Translations under genes and position numbers: made by a program
Part shown: positions 10,114 to 22,163 of the stretch, one piece after another
Numbering within the stretch: the first letter of the stretch is position 1
Layout of the letters: each line of letters begins with the position of its first letter
The notes under the pieces: model-generated
Databases searched by the model: none
What the model was told of the DNA's origin: nothing
What the model saw: the letters and a program-made list of their open reading frames with translations, nothing else
Source: Panonychus citri
Taxonomy: Eukaryota > Arthropoda > Arachnida > Trombidiformes > Tetranychidae
Length of the DNA: 64,000 bases
Assembly: GCF_014898815.1 (NCBI RefSeq)
Contig: NW_026515433.1
Location: forward strand, 394,501 to 458,500
Direction of reading: 5' to 3'

Positions 10114-13100
10114 GAAGCGTTGAAAATGAACGGAGCACCGGCAAGTCCCATGGGGAGTCGCTTGTATTGGTACTTACCATCCGGGGTGACAAATGCGGTT
10201 TTTTCTCTTTCGGAAGGAGGCAACTCTATTTGATGGTAACCTTGGGCCAAGTCAAAGAGATTGAAAAATTTTCCACCTCGAACGACTTCCAGACAGTCGT
10301 CGATTCGTGGCATTGGATGTCGAGGGATTTTGGTGAGTCGATTAAGTAATCGGTAATCGGTAACCATCCGATATGAACCATCAGATCGAGGGACGAGGAG
10401 ACAAGGTGCACCTCCAAGTGCGTCCGAAGGTTCGATTAAATCATGATCAATCATATCATTGATTATTTCACGAAAGACACCACGACGATGAATGTTACAA
10501 CTATATGGTTTTTGATAGGGAATTATTTGATCTTCAAGATCGATTTTCACTGAACACACAGAAGATGGAACGAAACCAAGATCGTTCTTATGTTTTGAAA
10601 AAATATCTTGATAACTTTCAAAAAGTTCAAGAAGTTCTTGTTGTTGAGATTGATTTAAATCAGGGTTAATCCTTGACTTAATTTTTTCGATGAAGGGTTG
10701 AATTTTATATTCATTGAGTTCTTTTTCACTAACTAACATGCATCGCGCAATTAGTGATTGTTCCGAAAAGTTTTTGGAATTTTCTTTTTCATTATTAGAG
10801 GGAAGGTTAATTGTTGTTAAATTTGGATGATGAATTTGAAGATTCGAGGAATTATTAATTGTTGAGGGAGTTTGATTGTTCGAATGAGTTGAGGGAACTG
10901 GATTAGAATCCAAGATATAATCAGAAGCAGCATTACCAGTAACTTTAATAGAAGTTTCAATGATGAAATCAGTTTCATCGGGGGTACAGAATCGGAAATA
11001 GAAATCAGGGTTACTTAATTCAGGAGAATTGGGAGTTTCTTTAACAGAAATATTATATTCATTTCCATCAGAGAAAATTTTCATGTAATAAACATGAAGG
11101 AAAGCATTACCAAGCAGAAAAACGGGTTCAAATTTTTCGCAAATTTGGAACTTGATGATGCGGGATTCGTCCATTCCATTATGCTTGAAGATTGCATATG
11201 CAAATCCAAGAGAATCAACATACACACCAGAAGCAATACCTTTCAAACTTCTGTTTACCTTGATGATGTGAGCCTGAAGATAATTAGCGAGACCAGCATC
11301 AATTACACAAGCGGATGCGCCAGTATCTACCAACACTTTACCTTCTTGGACTCGGGATTTATCGGGCAAGCAGAGAGTTAAGTTAACTTGAGGCATATGA
11401 GAAATTGCAGTATTTCCAACTTGAGAGATTTGCTTAATATCTTTCGATATTGCAAATCCAACATTTCCTCTAAGTCCACTTTGGATTGGTTCGGGGGGAG
11501 ACGGGGGTCTATTTTCGAACGGGTTTGGATTAGTTAGGACTTGGGAAATGGGAGCGAGAGTGTTTACTTGTTGGGGAGGTAATTGAATTTGAGGGACTGG
11601 TTGATCATGCTGAATTAGGGTAGCAAGATTAGTATGAGCCGCGGGTTGAGGGTTAAATGGTTGTCGACCATAACCTTGATTTTTACCTTGATAAGGAGGT
11701 TTGATGCCTGCAGCTTCTTGAGCTTTACGGTAAGCGAGTTTCGAACAATTTTCGATCGTGTGATCGTCACCTTTGCAATAATTGCAAAATTTTGCATCTT
11801 TAGATGCCGATGAATCCTGACGCTTTTTATAATTAGGATTCGAGGGAGGGAAGGTATTGTTATTCTTTAACAATTTAGCAACGGAACTTCTATCCTGATT
11901 ACTAACATTTTTAGTTGGGAGATTTTTAGAAACTTTTTGTTTATTTTGATTATTTTTATAATCAAAATGAATTCGAGTCAAATGATTATAAATTCGAGTT
12001 TTATCATCATTTATACCTAAGGTATATATATCGTCTCTAATATATCGGGGGATATGTTGGAGAACGAGATTGAGAAAGAGGGAATCATTAGTTGGACCAA
12101 ACGCTTTGGTAATTAATCTTCTCATATCAGAGAAAAATTTTTCGGGATGAAATTCGGGATTGTACCGACAATTTCTCAGCTCGAAGTCGGCACTATATTG
12201 ACTCTCGGGGGTCTTCAATTTTTCGAAGAGGGAATTTACGTACTCGTTGTAGTCGGTAATTTCTTCGAGACCAGCAGCACTTGTTTTAATTTCATGCGCC
12301 ATAGACTTTTGGAGAAGTCGTAATCGGGTTTCATCGTCCACGTTTTCCTTGGACAATCGATCTTTGGTTTTAACCAACCATGAATATTGGTCCTCTCCTG
12401 ATCGGAACTCAGGAACATGAGGGTCAGTCTTCAGTTGTTTCATCAACTCGAAGAAAGTAGCAGGGGTGAGATTGTCATTCGAACTGACTGTTGGATTGAT
12501 GGATGGAGGTGATGGCTCACTAATATGAGCACCAAAAGAATTTAGAATATTCTTAATTTTATTAAGCACACCAAGGGGAAGAGGAAGTGCATAAAGTTCT
12601 GGATGAGTTAAATTAAAAATTGTCTCATCATCTCTTCCAATATTTTTTAAGAAGAGTTGAATTTCGCATTCGGAGATGCTTTGGGATCTGAATTCCAAAA
12701 TCCAATTTGGAATTTGTTGATTTTTTATTTCCTCTACGAGGATGTTCAGGATTTCTTCAGATGAAGCAGTTTCACCGTCGAGAAGAAGGAGATGGGTTGA
12801 CACGATGTCGATTAGCTTTTTCGTAGCTAAAGATCTGAGTGGAATTGGAGCTTTCCACAGATGAAAGAGGTCGAGAACTTCATTAAATGAAAGATCTCTG
12901 AGAGATTTTTGGGTGTGAATCACAGTGGACACACGAGTTGGTGGTCGCGGGTTGACCGGAGTAAAGATGGATTGAGGTGATTGAGGAACAATAGTTTCGT
13001 CCTCTGATTGTTCAGGTTGAGAGAGAGTTGGGGTGGGGCGAGGTCGAGAAGCTTTCGCAGCTTTCGCAGCGCGGGCATTAGCAACACGAGTGATTGCAGC

Positions 13101-13148
13101 GATTCTTCCACGTTTAGGGGGCATGATGGAGATTGGAGAAAAACTCAA
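10110..13148 (-). CDS. gag-pol: Retrotransposon gag-protease-RT N-terminus (broken at the end)
   Basis: The single frame encodes Gag and the start of Pol without a frameshift between them. A basic N-terminus (MPPKRGR, Met at residue 9 or residue 1) is followed by the retrotransposon Gag capsid region. It includes the typical stretch with PEFRSGEDQYSWL and continues to about residue 440. A CCHC zinc knuckle (CNYCKGDDHTIENC), a Gln/Pro-rich linker and an aspartic protease with the DTGA active site (LVDTGASACVI) follow. The reverse transcriptase fingers and palm carry VTDYRLLN, FNLFDLAQGYHQI and the MGLAGAPF motif. The frame stops at 10110-10112, immediately after that motif, because one base is missing near 10122. 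The next RT residues appear in another frame. Gag forms particles and protease matures the polyprotein. Confidence 0.9.
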   Translation of the reverse strand: MSFSPISIMPPKRGRIAAITRVANARAAKAAKASRPRPTPTLSQPEQSEDETIVPQSPQSIFTPVNPRPPTRVSTVIHTQKSLRDLSFNEVLDLFHLWKAPIPLRSLATKKLIDIVSTHLLLLDGETASSEEILNILVEEIKNQQIPNWILEFRSQSISECEIQLFLKNIGRDDETIFNLTHPELYALPLPLGVLNKIKNILNSFGAHISEPSPPSINPTVSSNDNLTPATFFELMKQLKTDPHVPEFRSGEDQYSWLVKTKDRLSKENVDDETRLRLLQKSMAHEIKTSAAGLEEITDYNEYVNSLFEKLKTPESQYSADFELRNCRYNPEFHPEKFFSDMRRLITKAFGPTNDSLFLNLVLQHIPRYIRDDIYTLGINDDKTRIYNHLTRIHFDYKNNQNKQKVSKNLPTKNVSNQDRSSVAKLLKNNNTFPPSNPNYKKRQDSSASKDAKFCNYCKGDDHTIENCSKLAYRKAQEAAGIKPPYQGKNQGYGRQPFNPQPAAHTNLATLIQHDQPVPQIQLPPQQVNTLAPISQVLTNPNPFENRPPSPPEPIQSGLRGNVGFAISKDIKQISQVGNTAISHMPQVNLTLCLPDKSRVQEGKVLVDTGASACVIDAGLANYLQAHIIKVNRSLKGIASGVYVDSLGFAYAIFKHNGMDESRIIKFQICEKFEPVFLLGNAFLHVYYMKIFSDGNEYNISVKETPNSPELSNPDFYFRFCTPDETDFIIETSIKVTGNAASDYILDSNPVPSTHSNNQTPSTINNSSNLQIHHPNLTTINLPSNNEKENSKNFSEQSLIARCMLVSEKELNEYKIQPFIEKIKSRINPDLNQSQQQELLELFESYQDIFSKHKNDLGFVPSSVCSVKIDLEDQIIPYQKPYSCNIHRRGVFREIINDMIDHDLIEPSDALGGAPCLLVPRSDGSYRMVTDYRLLNRLTKIPRHPMPRIDDCLEVVRGGKFFNLFDLAQGYHQIELPPSEREKTAFVTPDGKYQYKRLPMGLAGAPFIFNAS

Positions 13149-13234
13149 GAGGGTTCAGAAAAAGAAGAGAGAAAACAAAAGCACAATGAATCTGAGATTC
13201 GGTAAAGAAAAGGGAAGCACTTAGAAATTCTGCA

Positions 13235-13252
13235 ATCCTGCCTAGGTCGCCA
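13235..13252 (-). other. Primer binding site, tRNA-Ser-like
   Basis: Read in sense, the 18 bases starting TGGCGACCTAGGCAGG lie three bases (AAT) inside the 5' LTR. They are complementary to a tRNA 3' end with CCA, discriminator G and a T-arm ending ATCCTGCC. Discriminator G and this T-arm fit cytosolic tRNA-Ser best, but the donor tRNA is not in this window. Confidence 0.7.
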
Positions 13253-13255
13253 ATT

Positions 13256-14346
13256 TGTGGGGTTAGATTTGAGATGAGGGGGTTGATGATCACTTTTAGA
13301 TCGATGGATGGATTTGAGTTGGAACTCGGAAAAGTCTCTAGACTTCGGAAGGAAGATTTTCGGTCCCACAAAACCGATAACAGATTCGTTTAGGATCACT
13401 GAATAACAAGAGCACTCAAATCTAGACTCACTTAAGTGTCTTCGTTTTCACTATTTAACTTAATTCTCTTGAATTGATTGAGAAGATGGAGAAAATTAGA
13501 ATTTCTGAATAATTCAGATTGATGGATGGAATTGAGATTAACACGTTTTTGTGAAAAGAAATTTTAATCGAGTAAGTTAACTATTTGAATGTTAAAACAT
13601 TACTGAAGAGAAAGAGGAAAAATCTTGTTCTAATAGGAACAGAGAACAAAGAAAAAAGGGGTTTCACAATTAAAGAAAGGGAAAACAAATTAATCTCTTA
13701 ATGATGAGATAAAGGTAAAGGTTATAATGTAACTCTTATGTCTCGACAAAGTGAGACTTGTGGTTGAGTTTTTGGTTAAAGATAAAAAATGAACTTGAAG
13801 ATAAGCTTGTAGGCTTATTAGTACTAAAGATGAAAAAATAAAAGAAAGGGAAAAGAAAGAGGAAAAGAAAGGGAAAAACGGGTCTCTTTCTTTGGTGACC
13901 AAATTTTGGTAACTTAAGTTCAAGAGATTTGGGTTTTACAATTAAGGAAATTTGTAAATTGTAACAATTAAGAATCGGAATCAAAATTATATCTTTAGAT
14001 ATAAAATCAATTTTTGGTTAAATCTGATTGGTTTTAACAATCAGGATTCGTTAATTATAATTAATTCAATTGTTAATTAGGGATACTAATTAAGCGTATT
14101 GGTTAATTATAACAATGAGGTTACAATTATAGTTGTGGAGGAATTAAACAAAGTTAAATTGTTGAATAGAAAAAAGAAAAAGCTTTAAGCTTAATCATAG
14201 GCACAATTAACTAATTGTTAGAACTTAAACAAAATTTAAATAGAAAATTAAAGAAAATTAGAAAATGTTTTTAAATGAATCAAGTTTCCAAATCATGATA
14301 GTGATGAAGATGAAAGCTTGAGGATTTCATGATTTTCTACCCTTCA
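13256..14346 (-). repeat. 5' LTR of the retrotransposon
   Basis: This 1091-base direct repeat of 3932-5032 contains the element's promoter and polyadenylation signals by position, although neither was pinpointed. Compared with the other LTR it is shorter at six places: a G run near 13617, a G run near 13680, an A run near 13711, a T run near 14055, a four-base stretch near 14120 and a G run near 14137. It has no substitutions that I could see. Confidence 0.93.
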
Positions 14347-17300
14347 CCAATTATAAAACCAACTACAATAGGCTGAGATAAAGTTCATCAATCAATTTTA
14401 TTCATAAAATAATATCAATACAAACCCATGATTGTTGATTGTTGTTGCAATTGTTAAGATGATATATGAATATGAATAATTAAGACAGTTTATCAATTAA
14501 AAGAAATCAAAATAAATGTTAATTGTTTGTTTTTCTTAACGTAACCTTCCTGAAACCAATTTTTTACCATAAGTGTATTCATCTAATGGGAATTAGATTA
14601 TGCTGTCAAAATTTAATTGTAAAGCTAAATTGTTACCGGAAGAGAGCAGAAAGTAAGATAAATCATAATTCAAAAGACTGAGTTGAATTGTAATCATGAT
14701 AACAATTGAATTGTTATTAAATCTTCACAATGAACAAAAAAATAAACAAGAGTGAAAATAAGGTTGAATGGGAAAAAGTAACAAGAACAAAAATGAATCT
14801 CTAATCAATCTGATTAATTCTCATCTTGACATTGTAATTCCTTGATTAACTCGATAATAATTAGGTTTGGTTTCAGCCTTTAAGGGAAGATCAGGAAGTT
14901 AATTAATAGTTAATAATAATAATCTTTACCTTTAGTTATCAATAAGTAGAAAGTGAAAAGCATCAAATATAAACAAAACCCAAAAAACGAGAAAAGATTC
15001 ATAAGTTTTAGTTTGGTAACTAAAGGAAAAGAAAGGAAAAGAAAGGCTTCCGTGTTCACTTTCGTTCCGTTCCAAAAGTGACCTGAATAAGGCCAATGAT
15101 TAGAATGATGATAAAGAAAGAAGTGAAAGAAAGAAGATAAAAGAGGAAAAGAAAGTCTTTTCATCGAAACCTTTTCATCTTCATCGTCATAAGCTTAATA
15201 ATAAACACTAACCAGTTTTGTTTTTCTTCAGTTTTTCCTTTCAATTTTTGTTTCTTCTTATGATTAAACCGGAAGAGAATCAATAAATTGTAACGAATCA
15301 ACCAGTCGACAATTATATTTATTATTATGATCAGGCCAAGGCCTTGTATTTAAATAAGTTATATATTTTTACCTAATTATAATCAACTAATTATATAATC
15401 GACGACGACGAGTTATCTTTAGTTCAGTTAATCCAATTTCTTATTCTTATCAATTGCTTTAAGCTGCAAACTATTTACTTCTTGTATTCTATCATTAATT
15501 GTTATTACTCTTGATTATGATTAGTTTTCCAATTGTATCACTAACAGCTAATTAACTTGATAATCATTATAGTCGATAATTTATCAGATTGATTTAATTG
15601 TTGTTACCAAATTAAATCAAGGACACTTATTTTTTTCTACTTTTCTAAAGTTCCAGTTAATTAAAGTGTTAATCTGTGATTACAATTGGAAAAGCTTAAT
15701 GATTACAATTTATTTTATTACTTTTGATTAGGAAAAAGTTTTGATTCATTTGTTTCCGGTTACAATTAACTCAATTGTATTTATAGATTGGTTGATTATC
15801 AACTTTAATTAAGATGATTTACTGATGATGATGATGATGGAAGAGCAGAAAAGAGTTACTTTTACCTTAACGAATGAAGCTATTAGTTAATTAGTGATTA
15901 ACACAATGGGAGATTAAGATTAAGATAACGGTAAATACAAGAAAGAATTAAAATTTGATGATAATCAATATCGAATATGTTAATTGGTCCAAACTGTTTA
16001 ATTTCATAAAGTTTTGATTAGTTGCTAATGATTACTATTGTTGGCTGATGAGTTAACTGTTAATTAACTTGATCACAATTGTATAAAAATATAAAATTTA
16101 ATTGTTTATATTTAAATTTTGTTGAGTCATTTTCATACATGTATTAACAATTAGTAATTTGTGTGTAGGTTGACCTAATAATAGGATTGCTACTTTTAAC
16201 TGAATTAACTTAATCAACTTTAAATGGTTTGATAACTCATTTGATTAAAGGGAGTAACAATTAAGACAAAATGATCAAATCAATTGGTAACTTATTATAA
16301 TTACACAAAGTTTACAATGAAATGAACAATCAAAAGTTTGAATGTAAATTTAAATTGTGATTAAGTTTAATTGTTCTGATCAAATCAAATATTAATAGTG
16401 ATGATATTGACAGTAGGGTCATTGTAGGTGGTTAAAGTGGACACTGAAATGATAATGATAATGTAAACTGAATGATGATGTTACCGGAAATGTTGATTGT
16501 GAGGATAACCCAGTAACCTAGGTTGATATGATTCAATCGTCAACAATTAACAAATTGTGATAATCTTAAATTAATCCCTCCCCACGCTTTCACTTTTTGG
16601 GAGTTTCCCTGAATCACAATTTTTTATATATAAATTTGTATTATTAACACAACATAAAAGTCAATTCGTGTCCATTTCAACAATAACAAGGCCAATTCAA
16701 ATATAATAATGATGATGATGATATAATAATAATAATAATGTGTCTCTCTCATCATCATTTTTCTGTCTTCCTCTTTCTCTCCCTCCTTCTTTCTCTCTCT
16801 CTCTTCTGTCTAATCTACTTACCTTACGATTGTGTTTAGGTGAATCAAAACGCTGAAACTTTTTTAGCTCAATTTGACCTAAATTGGAACAGTAACTGCA
16901 TTCGAACCAGTCTTTTTACAGACTCTCGCTTTTCTCCCCCGCTTCGGTCTCTCATCATCATCTTTCTTCCCTCTTCACTTTCACTCTCTTTTTTCAGATG
17001 ATGATAAAAGGAGGAAGAAGCGGGAATGCCCAAAATATTTGTATAACACTTCCTGATGCGATTCACGGCTTCGATTGTAGTTACTCTCTCTCTCTCTCTT
17101 TATTTCTTTCACTTTTATTTATCTTCTCTTTCTTTTTGTGTATGTTTTTTGAATGAGGAGGAGAAACGACGATGATGATGATTAGTGAGTCTCTCAACTT
17201 CCCCCAGGTCACTTTTCGAACTTTAGTTCGTAATTGTAATCGTAAAGAGAAGAAGAATATTTTTTCGTTTATTTTCCGTTAATTTTTCTCATGTTATGAA

Positions 17301-18299
17301 CATTTTTGCATAGGAACTTTTTCATTTTCCACATCTCTCCCTCTCTTTCTTCATTGTCTTTGTCATCATCATCATCATCTTCATCTTCTTCATCTGTATC
17401 ATCCTCATCAATTTCATCCAAGGGAGGAAAGGGAGAGAGAGAGAGGGAGAGGGATCTTGTGTGATTAGAATCAACATAATCCATAATCTGATTCTTCCAA
17501 AAATCATCGACAATTAAATTAATTGGAATACAATTTGCAAATTGGTGCTTCAATATTGTGATCTCTCTGTGATTATAATTTAATCTGCTCTTGTATTCTT
17601 GTGTGTATTGATTACAATTAATGGATTTAATAATTACAAAAATTGTCAAGTTCATCAATTCGGATTACACTTTTTGTTACTTTGTTCATCTCACCAAATT
17701 GATTGCTAATTGCTGATTGAGAGACCAAATTGTCAAATACAAGAAATAAGTATAATTGCTTAATAATCTCTGATGGATTGATTGTTGATTTTGATTGATT
17801 ATTATTTCTAATTTAATAATTAATACTAAATTAATCCTAATGAATGATTATGCTTGTTCCTTTTGTTTGTTTTTCTTTCTTTTAATTACAATTCAAAACC
17901 ATGGCCTGGATTAACTAATCAATACAATTCAAACTAAGCTGACCAATCAACAAAAACACTGTAGTACACATCACCAATCAATAGCAACAATTAACACCAA
18001 CGGTAAGTAATCAAGTTTAAATTCATTCTAAACATCAAACAATCAATATTGGCAACAATTATCTTCTACTTTCCTTGTATAATTATCGACAATCTATCGA
18101 ACCTTAGATAACTTTAGGTCACTGGAACTAATTAACTTTTAAATTCCATCGCTACAATTGCATCATTGACAGAATACCTTTTGTCTAATCAGTTTACTAA
18201 ACGTCAATTAAAATGATTTAGAATTGGTTCTAATTGAATAAGAAAGTACTTTTCGAGCTTTTTCTTAACAATTATTTGTTTATTATCCAAAGATCTTGA
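14347..18299. other. Long intergenic region
   Basis: No credible gene is seen. The sequence is AT-rich with many short AATTGTTAATTAA-type motifs, an ATG/ATA/AAT trinucleotide repeat at about 16706-16740, CT-rich tracts at about 16743-16812 and 17081-17101, and a TCA/TCT-rich tract at about 17350-17415. Minus-strand frames at 16869-17066 and 17269-17658 are low complexity. A strong donor-like CAACG/GTAAGT near 18000 could belong to a noncoding first exon of the gene at 22.2 kb, but this is only a guess. Confidence 0.45.
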
Positions 18300-18525
18300 G
18301 TTTTGTAAAGTTAACGGTAAAACTAAAGGCAAGAGAGCAACAAGAAAAGGATAACAGTATTTTTTATTATCCCAACACAACCAGGTAACGGTAAATGGAT
18401 TTACCATTTATAACCATTTACAGTTACCTGGTTAAGTTACTGGCTCTTTGTTGCTTTGTAGTGTCCAGTTGACGACTGACCAATTGATTGACCTCGTATA
18501 TAGGATTGGCTGAGTTTCTAAAGTC
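18300..18525. repeat. Duplicated noncoding block A, right copy
   Basis: This is the direct-orientation relative of 2835-3025. It shares the GGATAACAGTA / T run / GGTAACGGTAAATGG order and the GACGACTGACCAATTG end, with a few small insertions (for example a second CATTTATAACCATTTACAG unit near 18401-18425). Confidence 0.75.
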
Positions 18526-19524
18526 TTTATTACCTTTTGAAAGCTCAACATAAAACTAAAAGTAACAAAGAAAAGTTTTTTTTATCTTTTCTTCAATAAT
18601 AAACCAAAAATGGTTTAGATTATCAGTTAAATTGTTACAACTACACTTTGATTGGTTTTTAATTATTGATCATCTTTATTGTTTGTGACAGATTGGATCT
18701 GTAACCATGTTTGAATGTTTCACACTAAATTATTTGCCTTTAATTGCAATTTAACTTTTTTCTTTAATCAGCTTATTAACAACACAATTAAGTTTGATTA
18801 AAGTTCTTCCGGGTTTTGAGTTTTTTTAATTTTTTATTTCAATTGGGAAGAAGTGAAAGTTTTTCAGTTCTTACATTAGACTCGATCAGGAAAGTGGGTC
18901 ACAAATTGGAAATCAATTAATTGCATTTGAAATTAAAATCTAGTAAACAACAATTAATGCATTTGTGTATTAATGTGAAATTTGTATGAAAAAAACAAAT
19001 TGAACGATCAAATTTAATGATTTAAAATCACAGAAATAAATTGTTACACAATTTGATCGTTATTTTTATTTAGTTTCATCTTCTTTTGATTGTTTTGGTT
19101 TTTGATTAACTTGATTGTCTTTTAGTGTTAAGTTAATTGAATTAAAAAAGCAAAAAAAGTTAAACCTTAAAATAAGTATCAACAGTTTATTCAATTGTAG
19201 TTAGTTGTAGATGAGCAATTCTAATAATAAATGAATTAAATTAACTTCATCAGAGTAGCAACAATACAATTGAAGTGAAAGGCTTAAAGTTTAATTTCAT
19301 TTCCATATTGATTAACGATGAAATGTTAATCATGTTTCGATGACGATTATTGATCTGAAATCGGGAAAGACGGAAATGAAAGTTACCTTTAAGTTGGTGC
19401 ACTTTCATATTGAACTTTTTTCATTCTGTCAATTTTGAAGTGAATTATATTGGCTGTTGGTTTGATTTAGTTGTTGATTGTTATTAAAAAAAGAAGGAGA
19501 GTTAACAAAAAATGAATCGAATTG

Positions 19525-20070
19525 TATTGAATTGTAAAACCGGAAGAACGAAGAAACTTATGCAAGTCTTTTTTTTGAATGGAAAAAAAGTTGAAAGATT
19601 ATAAAGAGGAAAAGAAAAGGAAAAGTAAATTGAATTGTTTATTTGATTGTTGATGATGATCAGAGAAAATGACCAATGATCATTGGTCATTGGTCATTGG
19701 CTGTTGTCGAGTTGGTCAAAAGTGTCGCATGAGTTTTTTACAATTGTTCAGTTTTCCTTTTGTATCCAATGTGATGAAAGAGCCTCTCCCACCCTTGGTG
19801 GATAACTTATTATGTATAATAAAGTGGAGGAGTAGTAGGAGGTGATGAGGATGAGGATGAGGGTGATAAAGAAGATGAAGAAGATGAAGAAGAAGAAGAA
19901 GAAGAAGAAGAAGATGACGCTGATGGTAGTAGTGGGGGTGGTACGTGGGTGAGGATATGCAATCAGCTGTTGTTGTTGTTGTTGTTTACGATTGTTTAAC
20001 CCTGACATAACCGGAAGGTCCGAGAGTCACAAATAATACAATCCAATGCATAAGCTTCATCTTTTCATCA
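19525..20070. repeat. Duplicated noncoding block B, right copy
   Basis: This is a near-identical direct copy of 3125-3680, including the 24-base palindrome (here 19668-19691), the E-box and the GA-rich microsatellite. In the left copy, blocks A and B are about 100 bases apart. Here they are separated by about 1 kb of unrelated AT-rich DNA, so one copy has lost or gained sequence. Confidence 0.85.
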
Positions 20071-21759
20071 TTTAAAGACGAAAATGATGAATAAGAAGAA
20101 GAAGACAGGAGGAGGATGAGGAGGAGGAGGAAATGTGGGAAGATGAATAAAAGATGAAGATTATGAAGCAACTAAATATCTTTTCTTTTCCTTATTCATG
20201 TTGTTACTTTTCCTTTTCAAGTAACAACAATAAGAATATCAGAAAATCGAGTTGAGATTTTTAAATTGTCATCAATCATTAATTACCTTTGATTTCAATG
20301 CGTAAGTTTTATTAACTTTTGTTACTCGAGAATTGTAATCGTTGTCAATTATTTCAAGGACGAAGATCATTAGAAACACAATTAACTTAATTTAAATCGT
20401 AATTTTAATAGTTATCATAATTTTTATCGATTACAGACTCGATTGTTATATAATTTGATTAACCGAACAATTCAATTTTCTCTATCATCTATTCAGCTTA
20501 CAAGTTGATTATCACTACTAAATTTGGTCTTAATTAGATCGTATCTTTGGTGAAAATTTATCAATAGTTTGATCATAAACTTCAATTTTCTTCTTTAAAA
20601 GTTTTCGATGCAATTTAATCATCTTGTCCTTTTAAATGCTTCAATCGGACATTTAGTCTAACTGACCATTCGTTATTTAATTGGATAATCTATTGCGTGA
20701 TTATCTCTCGAATCGGAATTCCCTCGAAATTAGAATCATTATTTAACTTAATCTTTTGTAAGAAATTGTGATCACTGTGGACACTAAACTAATTGCGAGT
20801 TATAATTGCAAATAACAACTCACAAAGTCTGGGGAGGGTTAAGCTGATCTTCGTGAGTGGAGGATCGACCAATGGTCAAGAAGGAGAGGAAAAGGTGATC
20901 ATCAATATGAGAGCAAATAAACAACAACAACAATGATGATAATGAATCATAATAGTTATTTGTAATCTCGTAACAGGGATTCACATCGACAGGATGATGA
21001 GTTGAAAGGGTCCGATTGCTTTTCATCCTTTATCTCCCGCTCTGCGATCGGCCGAACCTTAGACCAACCACCCACTCACCCCGTTCCCCACCCTTCTCAT
21101 CATTTGACATCAGACACAAGCGTCTGTTTTTTTATATTAATATCCGAATCAAATATGATGATGAGAATCACTCAATCCTTTTCCTCTCTCTCCCATCGAC
21201 TCCCTATTATTATTATTGTTATTATTTACTGAATGTCCTGTACAATGACCATAAACAGTTGATCCTGAAAAGTTATCGACCGATCCCAAGGTTGGTAACT
21301 AGGTCACTCTTTTTAATATCTATGTGAGTGAGTAAGTGTTGTTAACCCCTAAGGTTGATCTCCATCACCACCTTCACACTGGACAGATGGAGGAAAAGGT
21401 CTTCTAAAGGCCACTAAGGCCACTTTTCAGGCTACTTTTTTAACTCTCCTTCTCTTTCTTACTCCTTTCAAGACAACATCATCTTCGCTCCCTCTTTATA
21501 CTTTTTTACTTCATCCTCCTCCGCCTCCTTCTTCTCTCACCTTCCTATTTCCCTCCTTCCTCTTCCCTCTCCTTAACTCACTCAATGTCCACTCTAGAGT
21601 CCAGTCCAGTGGTAGAATCACATTTGTGGCTTAAAAAACGGACCCATTTTTTAGACAATATTATTACTTTTCTTTATTGCCCCTTCAGGCCAATCCCATG
21701 TAGAAAGATGGACCAAAGAGTAGATGGCAATCCCTTCTTCTTTCATCATCATCTTCCTC

Positions 21760-21806
<47 letters not shown>

Positions 21807-22163
21807 GTTATCATAGTGATCGGGTTGTATCAATGCTCAAGCCCAAGCTAAGGAGAGCAAAAAAAAGAGAGCGAAGATCGAACGTGTTTTTTACAGCCTT
21901 TCGGCTCACTCACTCACTCACTCACTAACTCTCTCACTCTCTCACTCTCTCATCATCTTCGCATCTTCATCATTCGAATAATTTTTCCATAGACTTATTT
22001 TGATAAACTTTTTCTCAATATTTTCTTGAGATCAAGAACATTAAACATGAAGTATAATTGCCTCTCTGATTGTTGATTGTTTTTAATTTATCTTTCGATT
22101 TTAATTTATTTTAATTTGTCAACTTTTTCTTTAATTATTCACAGTTTGTTTCTTTTAATTGAA
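20071..22163. promoter_or_regulatory. Upstream region of the PLDLS gene with CT-rich tracts
   Basis: Positions about 21020-21140 are a diverged relative of 3695-3810 (shared ACCAACCACCCACTC and GCGTCTGTTT strings), which extends the duplication. Further on are a pure TC dinucleotide repeat of about 19 units (21763-21801), a CACT tetranucleotide tract (about 21905-21951) and long pyrimidine runs. A 3' splice site ends at about 22144, just before the ATG at 22164, so at least one 5' UTR exon probably lies upstream. Confidence 0.5.

Larger units (their letters stand above)
3932..14346 (-). mobile_element. Ty3/gypsy-type LTR retrotransposon, nearly complete
   Basis: The element is transcribed from the minus strand. 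It has two long terminal repeats (3932-5032 and 13256-14346), each starting TG and ending CA, and a 4-base target duplication CCAA at 3928-3931 and 14347-14350. A primer binding site lies just inside the 5' LTR. In sense order it encodes Gag with a zinc knuckle, protease, reverse transcriptase, RNase H and integrase, which is the Ty3/gypsy domain order. A third long reading frame takes the place normally held by env. Two single-base losses interrupt the polyprotein, near 10122 and 8237. The LTRs show no substitution by eye, only six length differences, which implies a very recent insertion. The 1.1 kb LTRs are long for the group. Confidence 0.93.

Noticed and set aside
10090..10130. Programmed frameshift within the retrotransposon pol gene
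   Set aside because: The break lies within the conserved RT palm motif rather than at a domain border, and no slippery site with a downstream structure was seen. A one-base loss is simpler.
17269..17658. Minus-strand 129-residue frame with an Asp-rich run
   Set aside because: It is driven by a TCA/TCT repeat. It has no domain, no splice context and no homology pattern.
21763..21801. TC repeat as a CRISPR-like or satellite array
   Set aside because: It is a simple dinucleotide microsatellite with no spacers.
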